Shown here: piece by piece, positions 24,586 through 33,829 of the stretch
Numbering within the stretch: position 1 is the first letter of the stretch
Layout of the letters: each line of letters starts with the position of its first letter
Source of the DNA: Streptomyces piniterrae
GTDB lineage: Bacteria > Actinomycetota > Actinomycetes > Streptomycetales > Streptomycetaceae
Direction: 5' to 3'
Length of the DNA stretch: 64,000 nucleotides
Assembly: GCF_005048155.1 (NCBI RefSeq)
Contig: NZ_SUMB01000011.1
Span: 1-64,000, forward strand
Position numbers and translations under genes: made by a program
Notes under the pieces: generated by a model
Databases searched by the model: none
The model's input: only the letters and a program-made list of their open reading frames with translations
What the model was told of the DNA's origin: nothing

Positions 24586-25812
24586 TTACCGGCGGGCGAC
24601 GCCCTCGGCGCGGGCGGCGGCCGCGACCGCGGCGGTGACCGCCGGTGCGACGCGCTCGTCGAACGGCGAGGGGATGACGCAGTCGGCGCTGAGCTCGTCG
24701 GCGACGACGGCGGCCAGCGCCTCGGCCGCGGCGAGCTTCATGCCCTCCGAGATCCGCGAGGCCCGCACCTGGAGCGCGCCGGCGAAGATGCCGGGGAAGG
24801 CCAGCACGTTGTTGATCTGGTTCGGGTAGTCGCTGCGCCCGGTGGCGACGACGGCCGCGTACTTGTGGGCGACGTCCGGGTGGATCTCCGGGTTCGGGTT
24901 GGCCATCGCGAAGATCAGCGAGTCCTTCGCCATCTTCGCCACCGCCTCCTCCGGCACCGTGCCGCCGGAGACCCCGATGAACACATCGGCGCCGGCCAGC
25001 GCGTCCTCCAGCGAACCGGACAGACCCGCCTTGTTGCTGAAGCCGGCCACCTCGCGCTTGACGTCCGTGAGGTCGCCGCGGTCGGTCGAGACGACGCCCT
25101 TGCGGTCGCAGACCGCGACATCGCCGATGCCGGCCTCGATGAGGATCTTGGCGATGGCGACGCCCGCCGCACCGGCGCCCGAGATGACCGCACGCAGCTG
25201 GCCGAGCGACCGGTTGGTGAGCTTGGCCGCGTTGCGCAGCGCCGCCAGGGTGACGACGGCCGTGCCGTGCTGGTCGTCGTGGAAGACCGGGATGTCCAGC
25301 CGCTCCTGGAGCTTGCGCTCGATCTCGAAGCACCGGGGGGCCGAGATGTCCTCCAGGTTGACGCCGCCGAAGGACGGCGCCATCCGGACGACGGTCTCCA
25401 CGATCTCGTCCGCGTCGGTGGTGCCGAGCGCGATCGGCACCGCGTCCACACCGCCGAACTGCTTGAAGAGGATGGCCTTGCCCTCCATCACCGGAAGGGA
25501 GGCCTCCGGGCCGATGTCGCCCAGGCCCAGCACCGCGGTGCCGTCCGTGACCACGGCGACGACCTGGGACTTCCAGGTGTAGTCGTGGACCAGCTCGGGC
25601 TTCTCGGCGATGGCGCTGCACACCTTGGCGACGCCCGGCGTGTACGCGAGGGACAGGTCGTCCTTGTCGCGGACCGGGACGGTCGCCTGGATGGCCATTT
25701 TGCCGCCGCGATGCAACGCGAAAGCCGGATCGAAGAAGGCTTCATCCGAGCCCGCGTCCGACTCCGCGTCCGTCTTGCTGTCGCTGCGAGGATTGACGAT
25801 CTCCGCTGCCAC
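24586..25812 (-). CDS. NAD-dependent malic enzyme (malate dehydrogenase, oxaloacetate-decarboxylating)
   Basis: A 408-residue protein. The GTG at 25812 follows AAAGGGG, and the upstream reading frame is not protein-like. It has the short bacterial malic enzyme layout without a phosphotransacetylase domain. Visible motifs are YTPGVAKVCSAI (substrate side), FHDDQHGTAVV (metal and catalytic region) and SGAGAAGVAIAKIL (nucleotide-binding Rossmann). It converts malate to pyruvate and CO2, feeding acetyl-CoA and NAD(P)H supply, which in Streptomyces supports triacylglycerol and antibiotic formation. It is divergent from the glutamate ABC importer. Confidence 0.95.
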   Translation of the reverse strand: MAAEIVNPRSDSKTDAESDAGSDEAFFDPAFALHRGGKMAIQATVPVRDKDDLSLAYTPGVAKVCSAIAEKPELVHDYTWKSQVVAVVTDGTAVLGLGDIGPEASLPVMEGKAILFKQFGGVDAVPIALGTTDADEIVETVVRMAPSFGGVNLEDISAPRCFEIERKLQERLDIPVFHDDQHGTAVVTLAALRNAAKLTNRSLGQLRAVISGAGAAGVAIAKILIEAGIGDVAVCDRKGVVSTDRGDLTDVKREVAGFSNKAGLSGSLEDALAGADVFIGVSGGTVPEEAVAKMAKDSLIFAMANPNPEIHPDVAHKYAAVVATGRSDYPNQINNVLAFPGIFAGALQVRASRISEGMKLAAAEALAAVVADELSADCVIPSPFDERVAPAVTAAVAAAARAEGVARR

Positions 25813-26365
25813 TTGTCCAACCCCTTTAATTCGAAATAGTTGAGGGTGACCACTCCCTGGTTGAGGGGTGGGCGGGCACCGCGTCCGGTCCCTGCGAGGC
25901 GGATGGCCGCCGCGCGGGGGGAGGTACGGACGCCGGGCGCGCCGCACACGCGCCCTGAGCCCCGGATGAGGGGTGTAACGCACCTTTCTACCCGACGGGC
26001 GAGCGCCTCGACGAGTCAGATTGATTACTCTCGGGTTCGAGATTCCGGCAATACCCCCGAAACGCCCAGAAACGCCGAAGAGTCGCGCACGGTTGTCCGA
26101 ATTCCGAGACACTCGAAGTCTGCCGGAGTCCGCTCGCAAAACGCCGGAGCCGGGTCTCCCCGGGGCAACACGGGCCATACCCCCGCCCCGGCCGTCCGTT
26201 ATCCGATTTTGACCTGCGCACCAGTCCGAATAACGGAGTCCGGATGGCAGGATTCCGTAACCAACCGAGGTCGCGACGCTCGAAGGTGTGTGCCCGACCC
26301 TTCTCATTGCTCATCGGCGGGTCTCTCACGGACGCGTCGGCTTCTCCATCCGCAGGAGGATCAGC
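25813..26365. other. 553-bp divergent intergenic region with a promoter-spanning dyad
   Basis: No gene supported. The 7-bp inverted repeat CCGTTAT/ATAACGG (26196-26202 and 26230-26236) brackets a TTGACC hexamer at 26209-26214, a likely regulated promoter for the downstream ABC importer. The stretch 26000-26110 is AT-richer than its surroundings. Confidence 0.4.
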
Positions 26366-27337
26366 ATGACCGCAAGCACCACCCGTCGCTCGGCCGCCGG
26401 CAGGCGTCACACGGCCCTGGCCGCCACGGCCGCGGCCGCCGCCTCGCTGCTGCTGCTGAGCGCGTGTGGCGACCAGACGGACGCGGCCATCGCCAAGCGG
26501 GAGGCTCAGAAGAACCGCAACGTCAACGCCCCGCTGTTCAAGAAGCTCCCCAAGGCCGTTCAGGACAAGGGCTTCCTCCAGGTCGGCTCGGACATCACGT
26601 ACAAGCCGGTGGAGTTCCGTACGAACGGCAAGGTCGTGGGCATCGACCCGGATCTGGCGGCGGCGATGGAGAAGGAGCTGGGCATCAAGCTCAACTTCAA
26701 CAACGCCACCTTCGACACCCTCATGGGTGGTCTGAAGTCCAAGCGCTATGACATTTCGATGTCGGCGATGACGGACACCAAGGAACGCCAGCAGGGCATC
26801 GACAGCAGCACCGGAAAGAAGATCGGCGAGGGCGTCGACTTCGTCGACTACCTCAATGTCGGTGTCTCGCTCTACACCCAGAAGGGCAAGACCCAGGGCA
26901 TCGACGGCTGGGAGACGCTGTGCGGCAAGACGATCGCCGTGCAGCGCGGCACCGTCTCGCACGACCTGGCCAAGGACAAGTCGAAGAAGTGCGAGTCGAA
27001 CGATGCGGAGGCCATCGCGATCGAGGCCTTCGACAACGACTCCGAGGCCCAGACCCGGCTGCGTACCGGCGGTGTGGACGCCGTCTCCAGCGACTACCCG
27101 GTCGCGGCGTACGCGGTGAAGGTCTCCGGCGGCGGCAAGGACTTCCAGATGGTCGGCGGCGCACCGCTCAAGGCGGCGCCGTACGGCATCGCGGTCCCCA
27201 AGAGCCAGAAGCAGCTGCGCGACGCGCTGCAGGCCGCCCTGGAGAACACGATCAAGAACGGCTCGTACGCCAAGGTCCTCAAGAAGTGGGACGTCAAGGA
27301 CGCCGCGGTCGAGGAAGTGAAGATCAACGGCGGCTGA
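26366..27337 (+). CDS. Glutamate-type ABC transporter substrate-binding lipoprotein
   Basis: A 323-residue protein. The ATG at 26366 is preceded by AGGAGGA. A lipoprotein signal peptide is clear: basic start, AALAATAAAAASLLLL core, and lipobox LLSAC at residues ~31-35. The mature part is a bacterial solute-binding family 3 domain (LQVGSDITYKPVEF, GIDPDLAAAMEKELG, then DAVSSDYPVAAYA). It should bind polar amino acids outside the membrane for the permease and ATPase encoded next. A single permease follows, so the channel is probably a homodimer. Confidence 0.94.
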   Translation: MTASTTRRSAAGRRHTALAATAAAAASLLLLSACGDQTDAAIAKREAQKNRNVNAPLFKKLPKAVQDKGFLQVGSDITYKPVEFRTNGKVVGIDPDLAAAMEKELGIKLNFNNATFDTLMGGLKSKRYDISMSAMTDTKERQQGIDSSTGKKIGEGVDFVDYLNVGVSLYTQKGKTQGIDGWETLCGKTIAVQRGTVSHDLAKDKSKKCESNDAEAIAIEAFDNDSEAQTRLRTGGVDAVSSDYPVAAYAVKVSGGGKDFQMVGGAPLKAAPYGIAVPKSQKQLRDALQAALENTIKNGSYAKVLKKWDVKDAAVEEVKINGG

Positions 27338-27403
27338 TCCGCCGCAAGCCCCTTCCCCTGCCCCTCCGCGCACCTCCCGTCCGAACGCTGAAAGGCAACA
27401 TCC

Positions 27404-28348
27404 GTGTCAGTTGACGTCGACAAGTCGGCACAGCCACCGGCGGACGCCCCGCCGCCCCACCCCGAGCCCATCAAGGCCATCCCCGTCCGCCATTACGGGC
27501 GCTGGGTCGCGGCGGTCGTCGTGCTCGCGCTCCTCGCGCTGCTCGTCCGGGCCTTCGCCAGCGGGAACGTGAACTGGGACGCCATCCCGCAGTACCTGTT
27601 CAACACGGACATCCTCAAGGGTCTGCGCAACACCCTGCTGATCACCGTGCTGTCGATGGTCATCGGCGTCGTGGGCGGTGTGATCCTGGCCGTGATGCGC
27701 CAGTCCAAGAACCCGGTGACCTCGTCCGTCGCCTGGTTCTACGTCTGGTTCTTCCGCGGGACGCCGGTCTACGTCCAGCTGTTCCTGTGGTTCAACCTCG
27801 GCCTGGTCTTCCAGTACATCGACATCATGCCGATCTACAAGGACGAGTGGTCGGACTTCATGACCCCGTTCCTGTGCGCGCTGCTGGGCCTCGGCCTGAA
27901 CGAGGCGGCGTACATGGCGGAGATCTGCCGGGCCGGTCTGAATGCCGTCGACGAGGGCCAGACCGAGGCGGCGCACGCGCTGGGCATGAGCCACGGCAAG
28001 ACGCTGCGCCGGATCGTCGTGCCGCAGGCGATGCGGGTGATCGTGCCGCCGACCGGCAACGAGGTCATCAACATGCTCAAGACCTCATCGCTGGTCATCG
28101 CCGTGCAGTACTACGATTTGCTGCAGGCGGCCCAGAACGTCGGCCGCGACTCGGGCGTCGTCGTCGAGATGCTGATCCTCGCCGCCGTCTGGTACCTGAT
28201 CGCCACCACCGTCCTGAGCATCGGCCAGTACTACCTGGAGCGCTACTACGCCCGGGGCTCCAGCCGACAGCTCCCGCTCACTCCGCTGCAGCGCGCCAAG
28301 GCGCGGCTGGCCGGCGGCTTCAACCGCTCCGCCGGAGGTGCCGGATGA
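27404..28348 (+). CDS. Amino acid ABC transporter permease
   Basis: A 314-residue inner-membrane protein starting GTG 66 bp after the binding-protein gene. A cytoplasmic Pro-rich N-terminus is followed by about five transmembrane helices. The EAA loop reads EAAYMAEICRAGLNAVDEG, then EAAHALGMS, the docking site for the ATPase. It belongs to the His/Glu/Gln permease family (HEQRo). The stop overlaps the ATPase start as ATGA. Confidence 0.95.
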   Translation: MSVDVDKSAQPPADAPPPHPEPIKAIPVRHYGRWVAAVVVLALLALLVRAFASGNVNWDAIPQYLFNTDILKGLRNTLLITVLSMVIGVVGGVILAVMRQSKNPVTSSVAWFYVWFFRGTPVYVQLFLWFNLGLVFQYIDIMPIYKDEWSDFMTPFLCALLGLGLNEAAYMAEICRAGLNAVDEGQTEAAHALGMSHGKTLRRIVVPQAMRVIVPPTGNEVINMLKTSSLVIAVQYYDLLQAAQNVGRDSGVVVEMLILAAVWYLIATTVLSIGQYYLERYYARGSSRQLPLTPLQRAKARLAGGFNRSAGGAG

Positions 28349-29148
28349 CCAGCAAGATCGTCACGAGTGAGACCGCCGGCACCAGCGGCGGCCCGATGGT
28401 CAAGGCCGAGAACGTCCACAAGTCCTTCGGCTCGGCCCACATCCTCAAGGGCATCGACCTCGAAGTGGCGCCCAAGGAGGTCTTCTGCCTGATCGGCCCG
28501 TCCGGCTCCGGCAAGTCGACGTTCCTGCGCTGCATCAACCACCTGGAGAAGATCAACGCCGGCCGGCTGTCGGTCGACGGCGAACTGGTCGGCTACCGCG
28601 AGCACAACGGCAAGCTCTACGAGCTGCGCGACAGAGAAGTGGCAGCCCGCCGCCGTGACATCGGCATGGTCTTCCAGCGCTTCAACCTCTTCCCGCACAT
28701 GACCGCGGTGGAGAACATCATGGAGGCGCCGATCCAGGTCAAGGGCGAGTCCAAGGCAGCCGCCCGGGAGCGTGCGACCAAGCTCCTGGACCGCGTCGGC
28801 CTGGCCGACAAGGCCGGCAACTACCCCTCGCAGCTCTCCGGCGGGCAGCAGCAGCGGGTCGCCATCGCCCGCGCGCTGGCGATGGAACCGAAGCTGATGC
28901 TCTTCGACGAGCCGACCTCGGCCCTCGACCCGGAGCTGGTCGGCGACGTCCTGGACGTCATGAAGGACCTGGCGGCGGACGGTATGACGATGATCGTCGT
29001 CACCCATGAGATGGGCTTCGCCCGCGAGGTCGGTGACTCGCTGGTCTTCATGGACGACGGTGTGGTCGTGGAGTCCGGCCACCCGCGCGAGGTGCTCGGC
29101 AACCCGCAGCACGAGCGCACCAAGTCGTTCCTGTCGAAGGTGCTGTAG
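28345..29148 (+). CDS. Amino acid ABC transporter ATP-binding protein (GlnQ-type)
   Basis: A 267-residue protein. The ATG at 28345 overlaps the permease stop by 4 bp and has GGAGG upstream. Walker A is GPSGSGKST, the signature is LSGGQQQRVAIARAL, Walker B is LMLFDEPTSALDPE and the switch histidine lies in VVTHEMGFA. It powers uptake by the neighbouring permease. An insertion around residues 75-90 (VGYREHNGKLYELRDREV) is a little longer than in E. coli GlnQ, as usual for actinobacterial members. Confidence 0.96.
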   Translation: MTSKIVTSETAGTSGGPMVKAENVHKSFGSAHILKGIDLEVAPKEVFCLIGPSGSGKSTFLRCINHLEKINAGRLSVDGELVGYREHNGKLYELRDREVAARRRDIGMVFQRFNLFPHMTAVENIMEAPIQVKGESKAAARERATKLLDRVGLADKAGNYPSQLSGGQQQRVAIARALAMEPKLMLFDEPTSALDPELVGDVLDVMKDLAADGMTMIVVTHEMGFAREVGDSLVFMDDGVVVESGHPREVLGNPQHERTKSFLSKVL

Positions 29149-29176
29149 CCGACCGGGGTTCGCGGCGGTCGTCTCG

Positions 29177-29217
29177 CGCGGCGGGGCTCTCTCCCGGGGG
29201 GAGGGAGCCCCGCCGCG
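29177..29217. terminator. Terminator after the ABC importer operon
   Basis: A perfect 13-bp stem CGCGGCGGGGCTC/GAGCCCCGCCGCG followed by TGTTTCC. It lies 28 bp after the ATPase stop and just before the stop of the convergent methyltransferase gene. Confidence 0.85.
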
Positions 29218-29239
29218 TGTTTCCCGTTCGGCGCCGGCC

Positions 29240-30004
29240 CTACTTGAGGGCCAGCACCAGCGCGTCCGTGGGCGAGGCCCACACCGCCCGTGCCTCCGCG
29301 AAGCCCGATTCGCGCAGCACCTGTGTGTGCCACGCCGCCGACGGCGTGTCGCCGTCCGCGTGCTCGCCGTAGATCTCGAAGCGCTCGGCGGTGGGGCCGG
29401 CCAGCCGCGGGTCCTCGGCGGCCAGCTGCCACCACTCGGCCCAGTCGACCGCGCCGGCCTCCTTGGCCCGGTCCATCCGCGCATGCCGGAACGCCCGCTC
29501 CGCCGCGTTGATCCGCGGTGTGGACTCCTCGGGCATGTGGTCGGCGTTCAGGAAGACCCCGCCGTCCCGCACCAGCCCGCCGAGCTGTCCGTACAGCCCG
29601 CGCAGGTCCTCGGTGTGCAGCCAGTGCAGCGCGGTGGCGGTGAGCACCGCGTCGTACGAGGTGTGCGGCAGCTTCGCCGTCCACCGCGGGTCCTTCAGAT
29701 CCGCCCGTACGAAGCGGACCCGGGGCTCGCCCGCGAAGTACCCTTCCGCGATGGCCAGCAGCGCGGGATCGAGGTCCACCCCCACACTTCGGGCCCTCGG
29801 GAACCGTTTCAGCAGCCGGTCGGAGATACTGCCGGTACCGCACGCAAGATCCAGGACCCGGGGCTCGGGGCCCACCAGTGCCTCGACCATGTCGAGCATC
29901 ACCCGGAACCGCTCCTCGCGGTCGGGGAGGTACCACTCCTGCTGCCGGTCCCAACTGTTCTGCCACGCCTGCCAATCGGCGGCGTCGATGGCCTCGGTCG
30001 TCAC
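29240..30004 (-). CDS. Class I SAM-dependent methyltransferase
   Basis: A 254-residue protein. Motif I is VLDLACGTGSISDRLLKRFP, with an acidic residue closing strand 2 in VGVDLDPALL and motif II VRADLKDP. It resembles small-molecule (UbiE/trans-aconitate-like) methyltransferases. The substrate cannot be named. It is divergent from the CGNR gene, with about 100 bp between them. Confidence 0.88.
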   Translation of the reverse strand: MTTEAIDAADWQAWQNSWDRQQEWYLPDREERFRVMLDMVEALVGPEPRVLDLACGTGSISDRLLKRFPRARSVGVDLDPALLAIAEGYFAGEPRVRFVRADLKDPRWTAKLPHTSYDAVLTATALHWLHTEDLRGLYGQLGGLVRDGGVFLNADHMPEESTPRINAAERAFRHARMDRAKEAGAVDWAEWWQLAAEDPRLAGPTAERFEIYGEHADGDTPSAAWHTQVLRESGFAEARAVWASPTDALVLALK

Positions 30005-30106
30005 AAGCCCTCCAGCCGTACTACCCTGGTAATACCCACATACCGAAAATGCCCATTACAAGCAGCACGCACTCCGCACCTTAGACCGCCCCGGTAAGGA
30101 CTACAA

Positions 30107-30745
30107 GTGGAACTGGCCTATTACTCGGACTATGCCGTGCGGCTCGTCAACACCGAGCAGCCCGAACGCGGTGGCGACACCCTCACCTCGGTCGAGGCCG
30201 TACGCGAACTCTTCGGCGTCGCCCAGCAGGCCGCCCGGCGCGCCACCGACAGCGATGTGACCCGGCTGCGCACGGTCCGCTCCCGGCTGCGCGCCGTCTT
30301 CGAAGCCGCGGACGCCGGCGACGAGGTGCTCGCCGTGGACCTCCTCAACGCCCTGATGATGGAGTTCCCGGTCAGCCCGCAGATCTCCGGCCATGAGTTC
30401 CGGGACGACAACGGCCGCCCCAAATGGCATCTGCACATCGCCGACCACGCCGCCAACGCCACCGCCGGCTTCACCGCGACCGCCTGCATGGGCCTCGCCT
30501 TCCACCTCACCGAACTCGGCGTCGACCGGCTCGGCATCTGCGAGGCGCGCCCCTGCCGCAACGCCTACCTCGACACCTCGACCAACCGCTCCCGGCGCTA
30601 CTGCTCCGACAGATGCGCCACGCGCGCCAACGTCGCCGCCTACCGCGCCCGCAAACGCCTGGAGAGCGAACGGTCCAACCGCACCGACCGCACCGCCGAG
30701 ACCGCCGAGACCGCCCAGGAGAGCAGCGCACGCGGCGACCGCTGA
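30107..30745 (+). CDS. CGNR zinc-finger (ABATE-type) putative transcriptional regulator
   Basis: A 212-residue protein starting GTG. The N-terminal ABATE-like stress-sensing domain (DYAVRLVNTEQ to ALMMEFPVSPQ) precedes a zinc finger CRNAYLDTSTNRSRRYCSDRC and the ANVAAYRARKR basic helix, the CGNR signature with slight variation. Such proteins are thought to bind DNA. The last ~105 bp overlap the end of the oppositely oriented sodX gene; both frames are intact there. The C-terminal tail is Thr/Glu/Ser-rich and low in complexity. Confidence 0.9.
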   Translation: MELAYYSDYAVRLVNTEQPERGGDTLTSVEAVRELFGVAQQAARRATDSDVTRLRTVRSRLRAVFEAADAGDEVLAVDLLNALMMEFPVSPQISGHEFRDDNGRPKWHLHIADHAANATAGFTATACMGLAFHLTELGVDRLGICEARPCRNAYLDTSTNRSRRYCSDRCATRANVAAYRARKRLESERSNRTDRTAETAETAQESSARGDR

Positions 30746-31173
30746 AGCCCGCGCGGCGGCCGCAGCCGCAACCAGGCACGGGCGATGACCAGTTCATCCG
30801 GCACTGTCCCGAATTCCCGGCTGTCGTTCTCCACGTACGGATTGTCGCCCCGCACCCACCAGCCGCCGTCCCGCCGCTCCACGGCCCGCTTCACGATCAG
30901 CAGGTCCTGGCGGAACGGATGCCGCAGCACCACCACGTCTCCGGGCCGCACCACCGCGCCGTACCGCACCACCAGCTGGTCACCCGGCTGGAGGGTGGGC
31001 ACCATCGACGGGTTGTAGACCTCGGCGAGACCGAACGCGCGCAGCAACCCGCCACTCCCGCGCCCCGGTTCCCGAGCGCCCCCCAAGGGGTCCCGCCCGT
31101 CCTCAGGGCCGCGTTCGTGCACCCGCTCCGGCATCCCGTACCTCCCGGCCTTGCCCCGGTCCGACGCGCTCAC
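30640..31173 (-). CDS. sodX: Nickel superoxide dismutase maturation protease
   Basis: A 177-residue S26-type peptidase. The GTG at 31173 is chosen because GGAGG lies 8 nt upstream; an ATG at 31188 overlaps that site. The catalytic serine is in NPSMVPTL (Ser56) and the lysine in LIVKRAV (Lys95); WWVRGDNPYVENDSREFG is the S26 box. It removes the 14-residue leader of SodN so that the new N-terminal His can bind nickel. Its divergent neighbour is sodN, the usual arrangement. The C-terminal ~40 residues extend beyond typical SodX and run antisense to the CGNR gene. Confidence 0.93.
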   Translation of the reverse strand: MSASDRGKAGRYGMPERVHERGPEDGRDPLGGAREPGRGSGGLLRAFGLAEVYNPSMVPTLQPGDQLVVRYGAVVRPGDVVVLRHPFRQDLLIVKRAVERRDGGWWVRGDNPYVENDSREFGTVPDELVIARAWLRLRPPRGLQRSPRALLSWAVSAVSAVRSVRLDRSLSRRLRAR

Positions 31174-31302
31174 CGGTCCATCCTCCATCAGCCCCAGCCT
31201 GACACTGGACTTTTGCCCTAAGACCCCCGGGGCACCCGAGAAAAGCCTTCCCGTACCGAGTAATCTCGCACCTGAGAAGACGATCACGAGGAAGGATTGA
31301 AC

Positions 31303-31698
31303 ATGCTTTCCCGCCTGTTCGCCCCCAAGGTCAAGGTCAGCGCCCACTGCGACCTGCCCTGCGGCGTCTACGACCCGGCCCAGGCCCGCATCGAGGCCGA
31401 GTCGGTCAAGGCCGTCCAGGAGAAGTACCAGGCCAACGAGGACGCGGACTTCCGCGCCCGCGCCATCCTGATCAAGGAGCAGCGCGCCGAGCTGGCCAAG
31501 CACCATGTGTCGGTGCTGTGGAGCGACTACTTCAAGCCGCCGCACTTCGAGAAGTACCCGGAGCTGCACCAGCTGGTCAACGACACCCTCAAGGCCCTCA
31601 GCGCCGCCAAGGGTTCCAACGACCCGGCCACCGGCCAGAAGGCCCTCGACTACATCGCCCAGATCGACAAGATCTTCTGGGAGACCAAGCAGGCCTGA
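31303..31698 (+). CDS. sodN: Nickel-type superoxide dismutase
   Basis: A 131-residue protein, the standard SodN length. The ATG at 31303 follows GAGGAAGG by 7 nt; an upstream TTG is less likely. The leader MLSRLFAPKVKVSA is followed by the nickel hook HCDLPCGVY, whose His1, Cys2 and Cys6 ligate Ni after processing by SodX. It is a cytoplasmic homohexamer that dismutates superoxide. Nickel-dependent regulation is known for Streptomyces sodN, but no specific site could be assigned here. Confidence 0.98.
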   Translation: MLSRLFAPKVKVSAHCDLPCGVYDPAQARIEAESVKAVQEKYQANEDADFRARAILIKEQRAELAKHHVSVLWSDYFKPPHFEKYPELHQLVNDTLKALSAAKGSNDPATGQKALDYIAQIDKIFWETKQA

Positions 31699-31751
31699 CC
31701 CGGGCCCGGGCGCCCGGCCCGCCCACCCCGCGGGTCATCGCGCCCACCTGC

Positions 31752-31808
31752 CCGCACCGGTCCGACCACCTGCCGCCCGTATGCGGCGGAGGTGGCGGAC
31801 GGGTGCGG
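31752..31808 (+). terminator. Strong terminator of sodN
   Basis: A long, nearly complete stem begins CCGCACC and closes with GGTGCGG, with inner CCACCT/AGGTGG and CCGC/GCGG pairing around a short loop. It is followed by TCTTCTTTTGCGG and a second T-rich run ending at ~31834, unusually close to a classical intrinsic terminator for this genome. Confidence 0.88.
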
Positions 31809-31859
31809 TCTTCTTTTGCGGTCTTCTTTTTGCCTGGCCGCGAGGCGGCGGTGCCCGCG

Positions 31860-32819
31860 TTACGTCCCCACCGGCAGCGGCCCGTCGTGCCTCACCAGCC
31901 ACTCCCGATACGCCACGCTCGCCCAGGCGATCTCCATGTACGCCGAGGTCAGGTCGGCGAGGAGGGCGTCGACGGGGGCGGCCGGGGTGCCGTCGTGCCG
32001 GCAGGCCATGAAGAGGCGGACGGCGAGCGGGTCGCCGTGCAGAGGGCGGACGGCCATACCGGGCCGCAGGCGGGCGGTCGGCTGGCAGGGGGTGACGACC
32101 TCGCCGGCGGTGACGAGATCGACGGCGGTGAGGTAGTCGCCGTGCACCACCCGGGGGTTGATACCGGCCGCGGCCCAGATACGGCGCAGCCCGGCCCATT
32201 CGCCGTCCACGGTCGGGTCGACCATCCACTGGTCGTCGGCGAGGTCCTGCACCCTGACGATCGACTGCGCGGCCGCCGGATGACTGTCCGCGAGGGCGAT
32301 GAACTGGGGTTCCCTGGCGATGAGTTCATGCTCGGCCAGTCCCTCGGGGACCCGTAGCGGGGCGCCCTCGACCTCGTGCACGAAGGCGACGTCGAGCTGT
32401 CCGGACGCGACCATCTGAAGCAGCGCATTGGCGGACACATCGATCCTTATCGTGGTGTCCGTTTCGGGCAGACGCACCCGTAGCCGGCGCAGCCAGCCGG
32501 CGACGGCGCGGCTGCTGGTGCTGCCGATGCGGAGCCGGGCCCCTTGCTCGCGTACGGACGCGGAGGCTATCTCCTCGACCAGCGCGCGCATTTCGGCCAC
32601 TATGGGGCGGGCGCGGCAGAGCACCGAATGACCCAGGGCGGTCGGCCGGCTGCCGGTCGGTTCACGGAAGAAGAGCTGTCCGCCCAGGGCTTTCTCGATG
32701 CGGCGCAGCTGAGTCGTCAAGGAAGGCTGCGTCATCCCCAACTGCCGGGCGGCTTTTCGTACGCTGCCGGAGTCGGCGATGGCGCACAATGCGCGAAGAT
32801 GCCTTACCTCGAGCTCCAC
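31860..32819 (-). CDS. LysR family regulator of the snapalysin gene (MprR-like)
   Basis: A 319-residue protein. The GTG at 32819 gives the family start VELEVRHLRALCAIAD; no good ribosome site precedes it, so the mRNA may be leaderless. The N-terminal helix-turn-helix (GSVRKAARQLGMTQPSLTTQLRRIE) and the C-terminal effector domain are complete. Divergent LysR genes next to small neutral protease genes are known in Streptomyces to activate them (MprR/SmpR type). Here the partner is the snapalysin gene 218 bp away. Confidence 0.92.
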   Translation of the reverse strand: MELEVRHLRALCAIADSGSVRKAARQLGMTQPSLTTQLRRIEKALGGQLFFREPTGSRPTALGHSVLCRARPIVAEMRALVEEIASASVREQGARLRIGSTSSRAVAGWLRRLRVRLPETDTTIRIDVSANALLQMVASGQLDVAFVHEVEGAPLRVPEGLAEHELIAREPQFIALADSHPAAAQSIVRVQDLADDQWMVDPTVDGEWAGLRRIWAAAGINPRVVHGDYLTAVDLVTAGEVVTPCQPTARLRPGMAVRPLHGDPLAVRLFMACRHDGTPAAPVDALLADLTSAYMEIAWASVAYREWLVRHDGPLPVGT

Positions 32820-33037
32820 GACGGGAGCATAACGACGTAGGCATACGTCACACCAGACTCTCAAACCTATGCGAACGCTCTCTTTTTTCCGGGGTATTGC
32901 CTCGCGCTATCGCCACCTGGCATCTCCGCCTCACGGGTGAACTCCGTCCAGACTCAACGGCACCAAGAAATCCGCAGGGCCCCGGTCGCCGCCCCACACG
33001 GCGACCGTACGGCCCTCGGAAATTAAGGAGCCCCCAC
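32820..33037. promoter_or_regulatory. Divergent LysR/snapalysin control region
   Basis: The gap contains related half-sites TAGGCATAC near 32838 and CCTATGCG near 32868, a plausible LysR binding pair, and a T-rich CTCTTTTTT tract near 32880. AAGGAG just before 33038 is the snapalysin ribosome site. Confidence 0.45.
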
Positions 33038-33706
33038 ATGAGTTCTCCCAAGAAGGCGCTGTCGGCGGCGCTCGGACTGGGCCTCGCTGCCGCGCTCGCT
33101 GCTGCGGCACCGGTTTCGGCAGCTTCCCCCTCATCACACCACAACTCCTCCCAGAGCACCCGCGCCTCCATCGCGGCCTACCAGGGTTCGGCGGCCGACA
33201 AGGCCGACACGAAGGCGTTCTTCGAGGCCGTCATGAAGTCGGCCAAGGCGAAGATGAAGGCGCACCCGCACGCCGCCTCGGTCACCGTGACCTACGACGC
33301 CAGTGCGGCGCCGACGTTCGCGAACCAGATAGCCGAGAGCGCGTCGATATGGAACGGCGCCGTGCAGAACGTCAAGCTGCAGGAAGGCAGCGGCGGCGAC
33401 TTCCAGTACCGCGAGGGCGACGACCCGCGCGGTTCGTACGCGAGCACCGACGGCCACGGCAAGGGCTTTGTCTTCCTGGACTACAAGCAGAACCAGGAAT
33501 ACAACTCCACCCGAGTGACCGCGCACGAGACCGGCCATGTGCTGGGTCTGCCGGACCACTACGAGGGTCCGTGCAGCGAGCTGATGTCCGGTGGCGGCCC
33601 CGGCCCGTCGTGCCAGAACGCACAGCCGGACGACAACGAGCGCGCCCAGGTTGACCAGCTCTGGGCAAACGGTCTGGCGGGCCTTCGCTTCGGCAAGGCC
33701 GCCTGA
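33038..33706 (+). CDS. snpA: Snapalysin (small neutral metalloprotease, M7 family)
   Basis: A 222-residue secreted protein. The signal peptide is classic (basic start, ALGLGLAAALAAAAPV core, cleavage after VSA or ASA near residue 30). A propeptide precedes the mature enzyme. The zinc site is H163-E-T-G-H167 followed by LGLPD173, the HExxHxxGxxD pattern of M7 proteases, with the SELMSGGGPG Met-turn-like segment after it. It degrades protein outside the cell, and its divergent LysR gene is the expected activator. Confidence 0.97.
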   Translation: MSSPKKALSAALGLGLAAALAAAAPVSAASPSSHHNSSQSTRASIAAYQGSAADKADTKAFFEAVMKSAKAKMKAHPHAASVTVTYDASAAPTFANQIAESASIWNGAVQNVKLQEGSGGDFQYREGDDPRGSYASTDGHGKGFVFLDYKQNQEYNSTRVTAHETGHVLGLPDHYEGPCSELMSGGGPGPSCQNAQPDDNERAQVDQLWANGLAGLRFGKAA

Positions 33707-33829
33707 GATACGGCGAAGGCCCGCGGCGCGCCCTGACCAGGCTTGCTGACAGGGTTCGGCTGACGGGGACCGGTACCTGGCGGCCGGCCCTCGTATCCCC
33801 ACCAGCCCGCACTCCTGGCCTTCGCTCAC

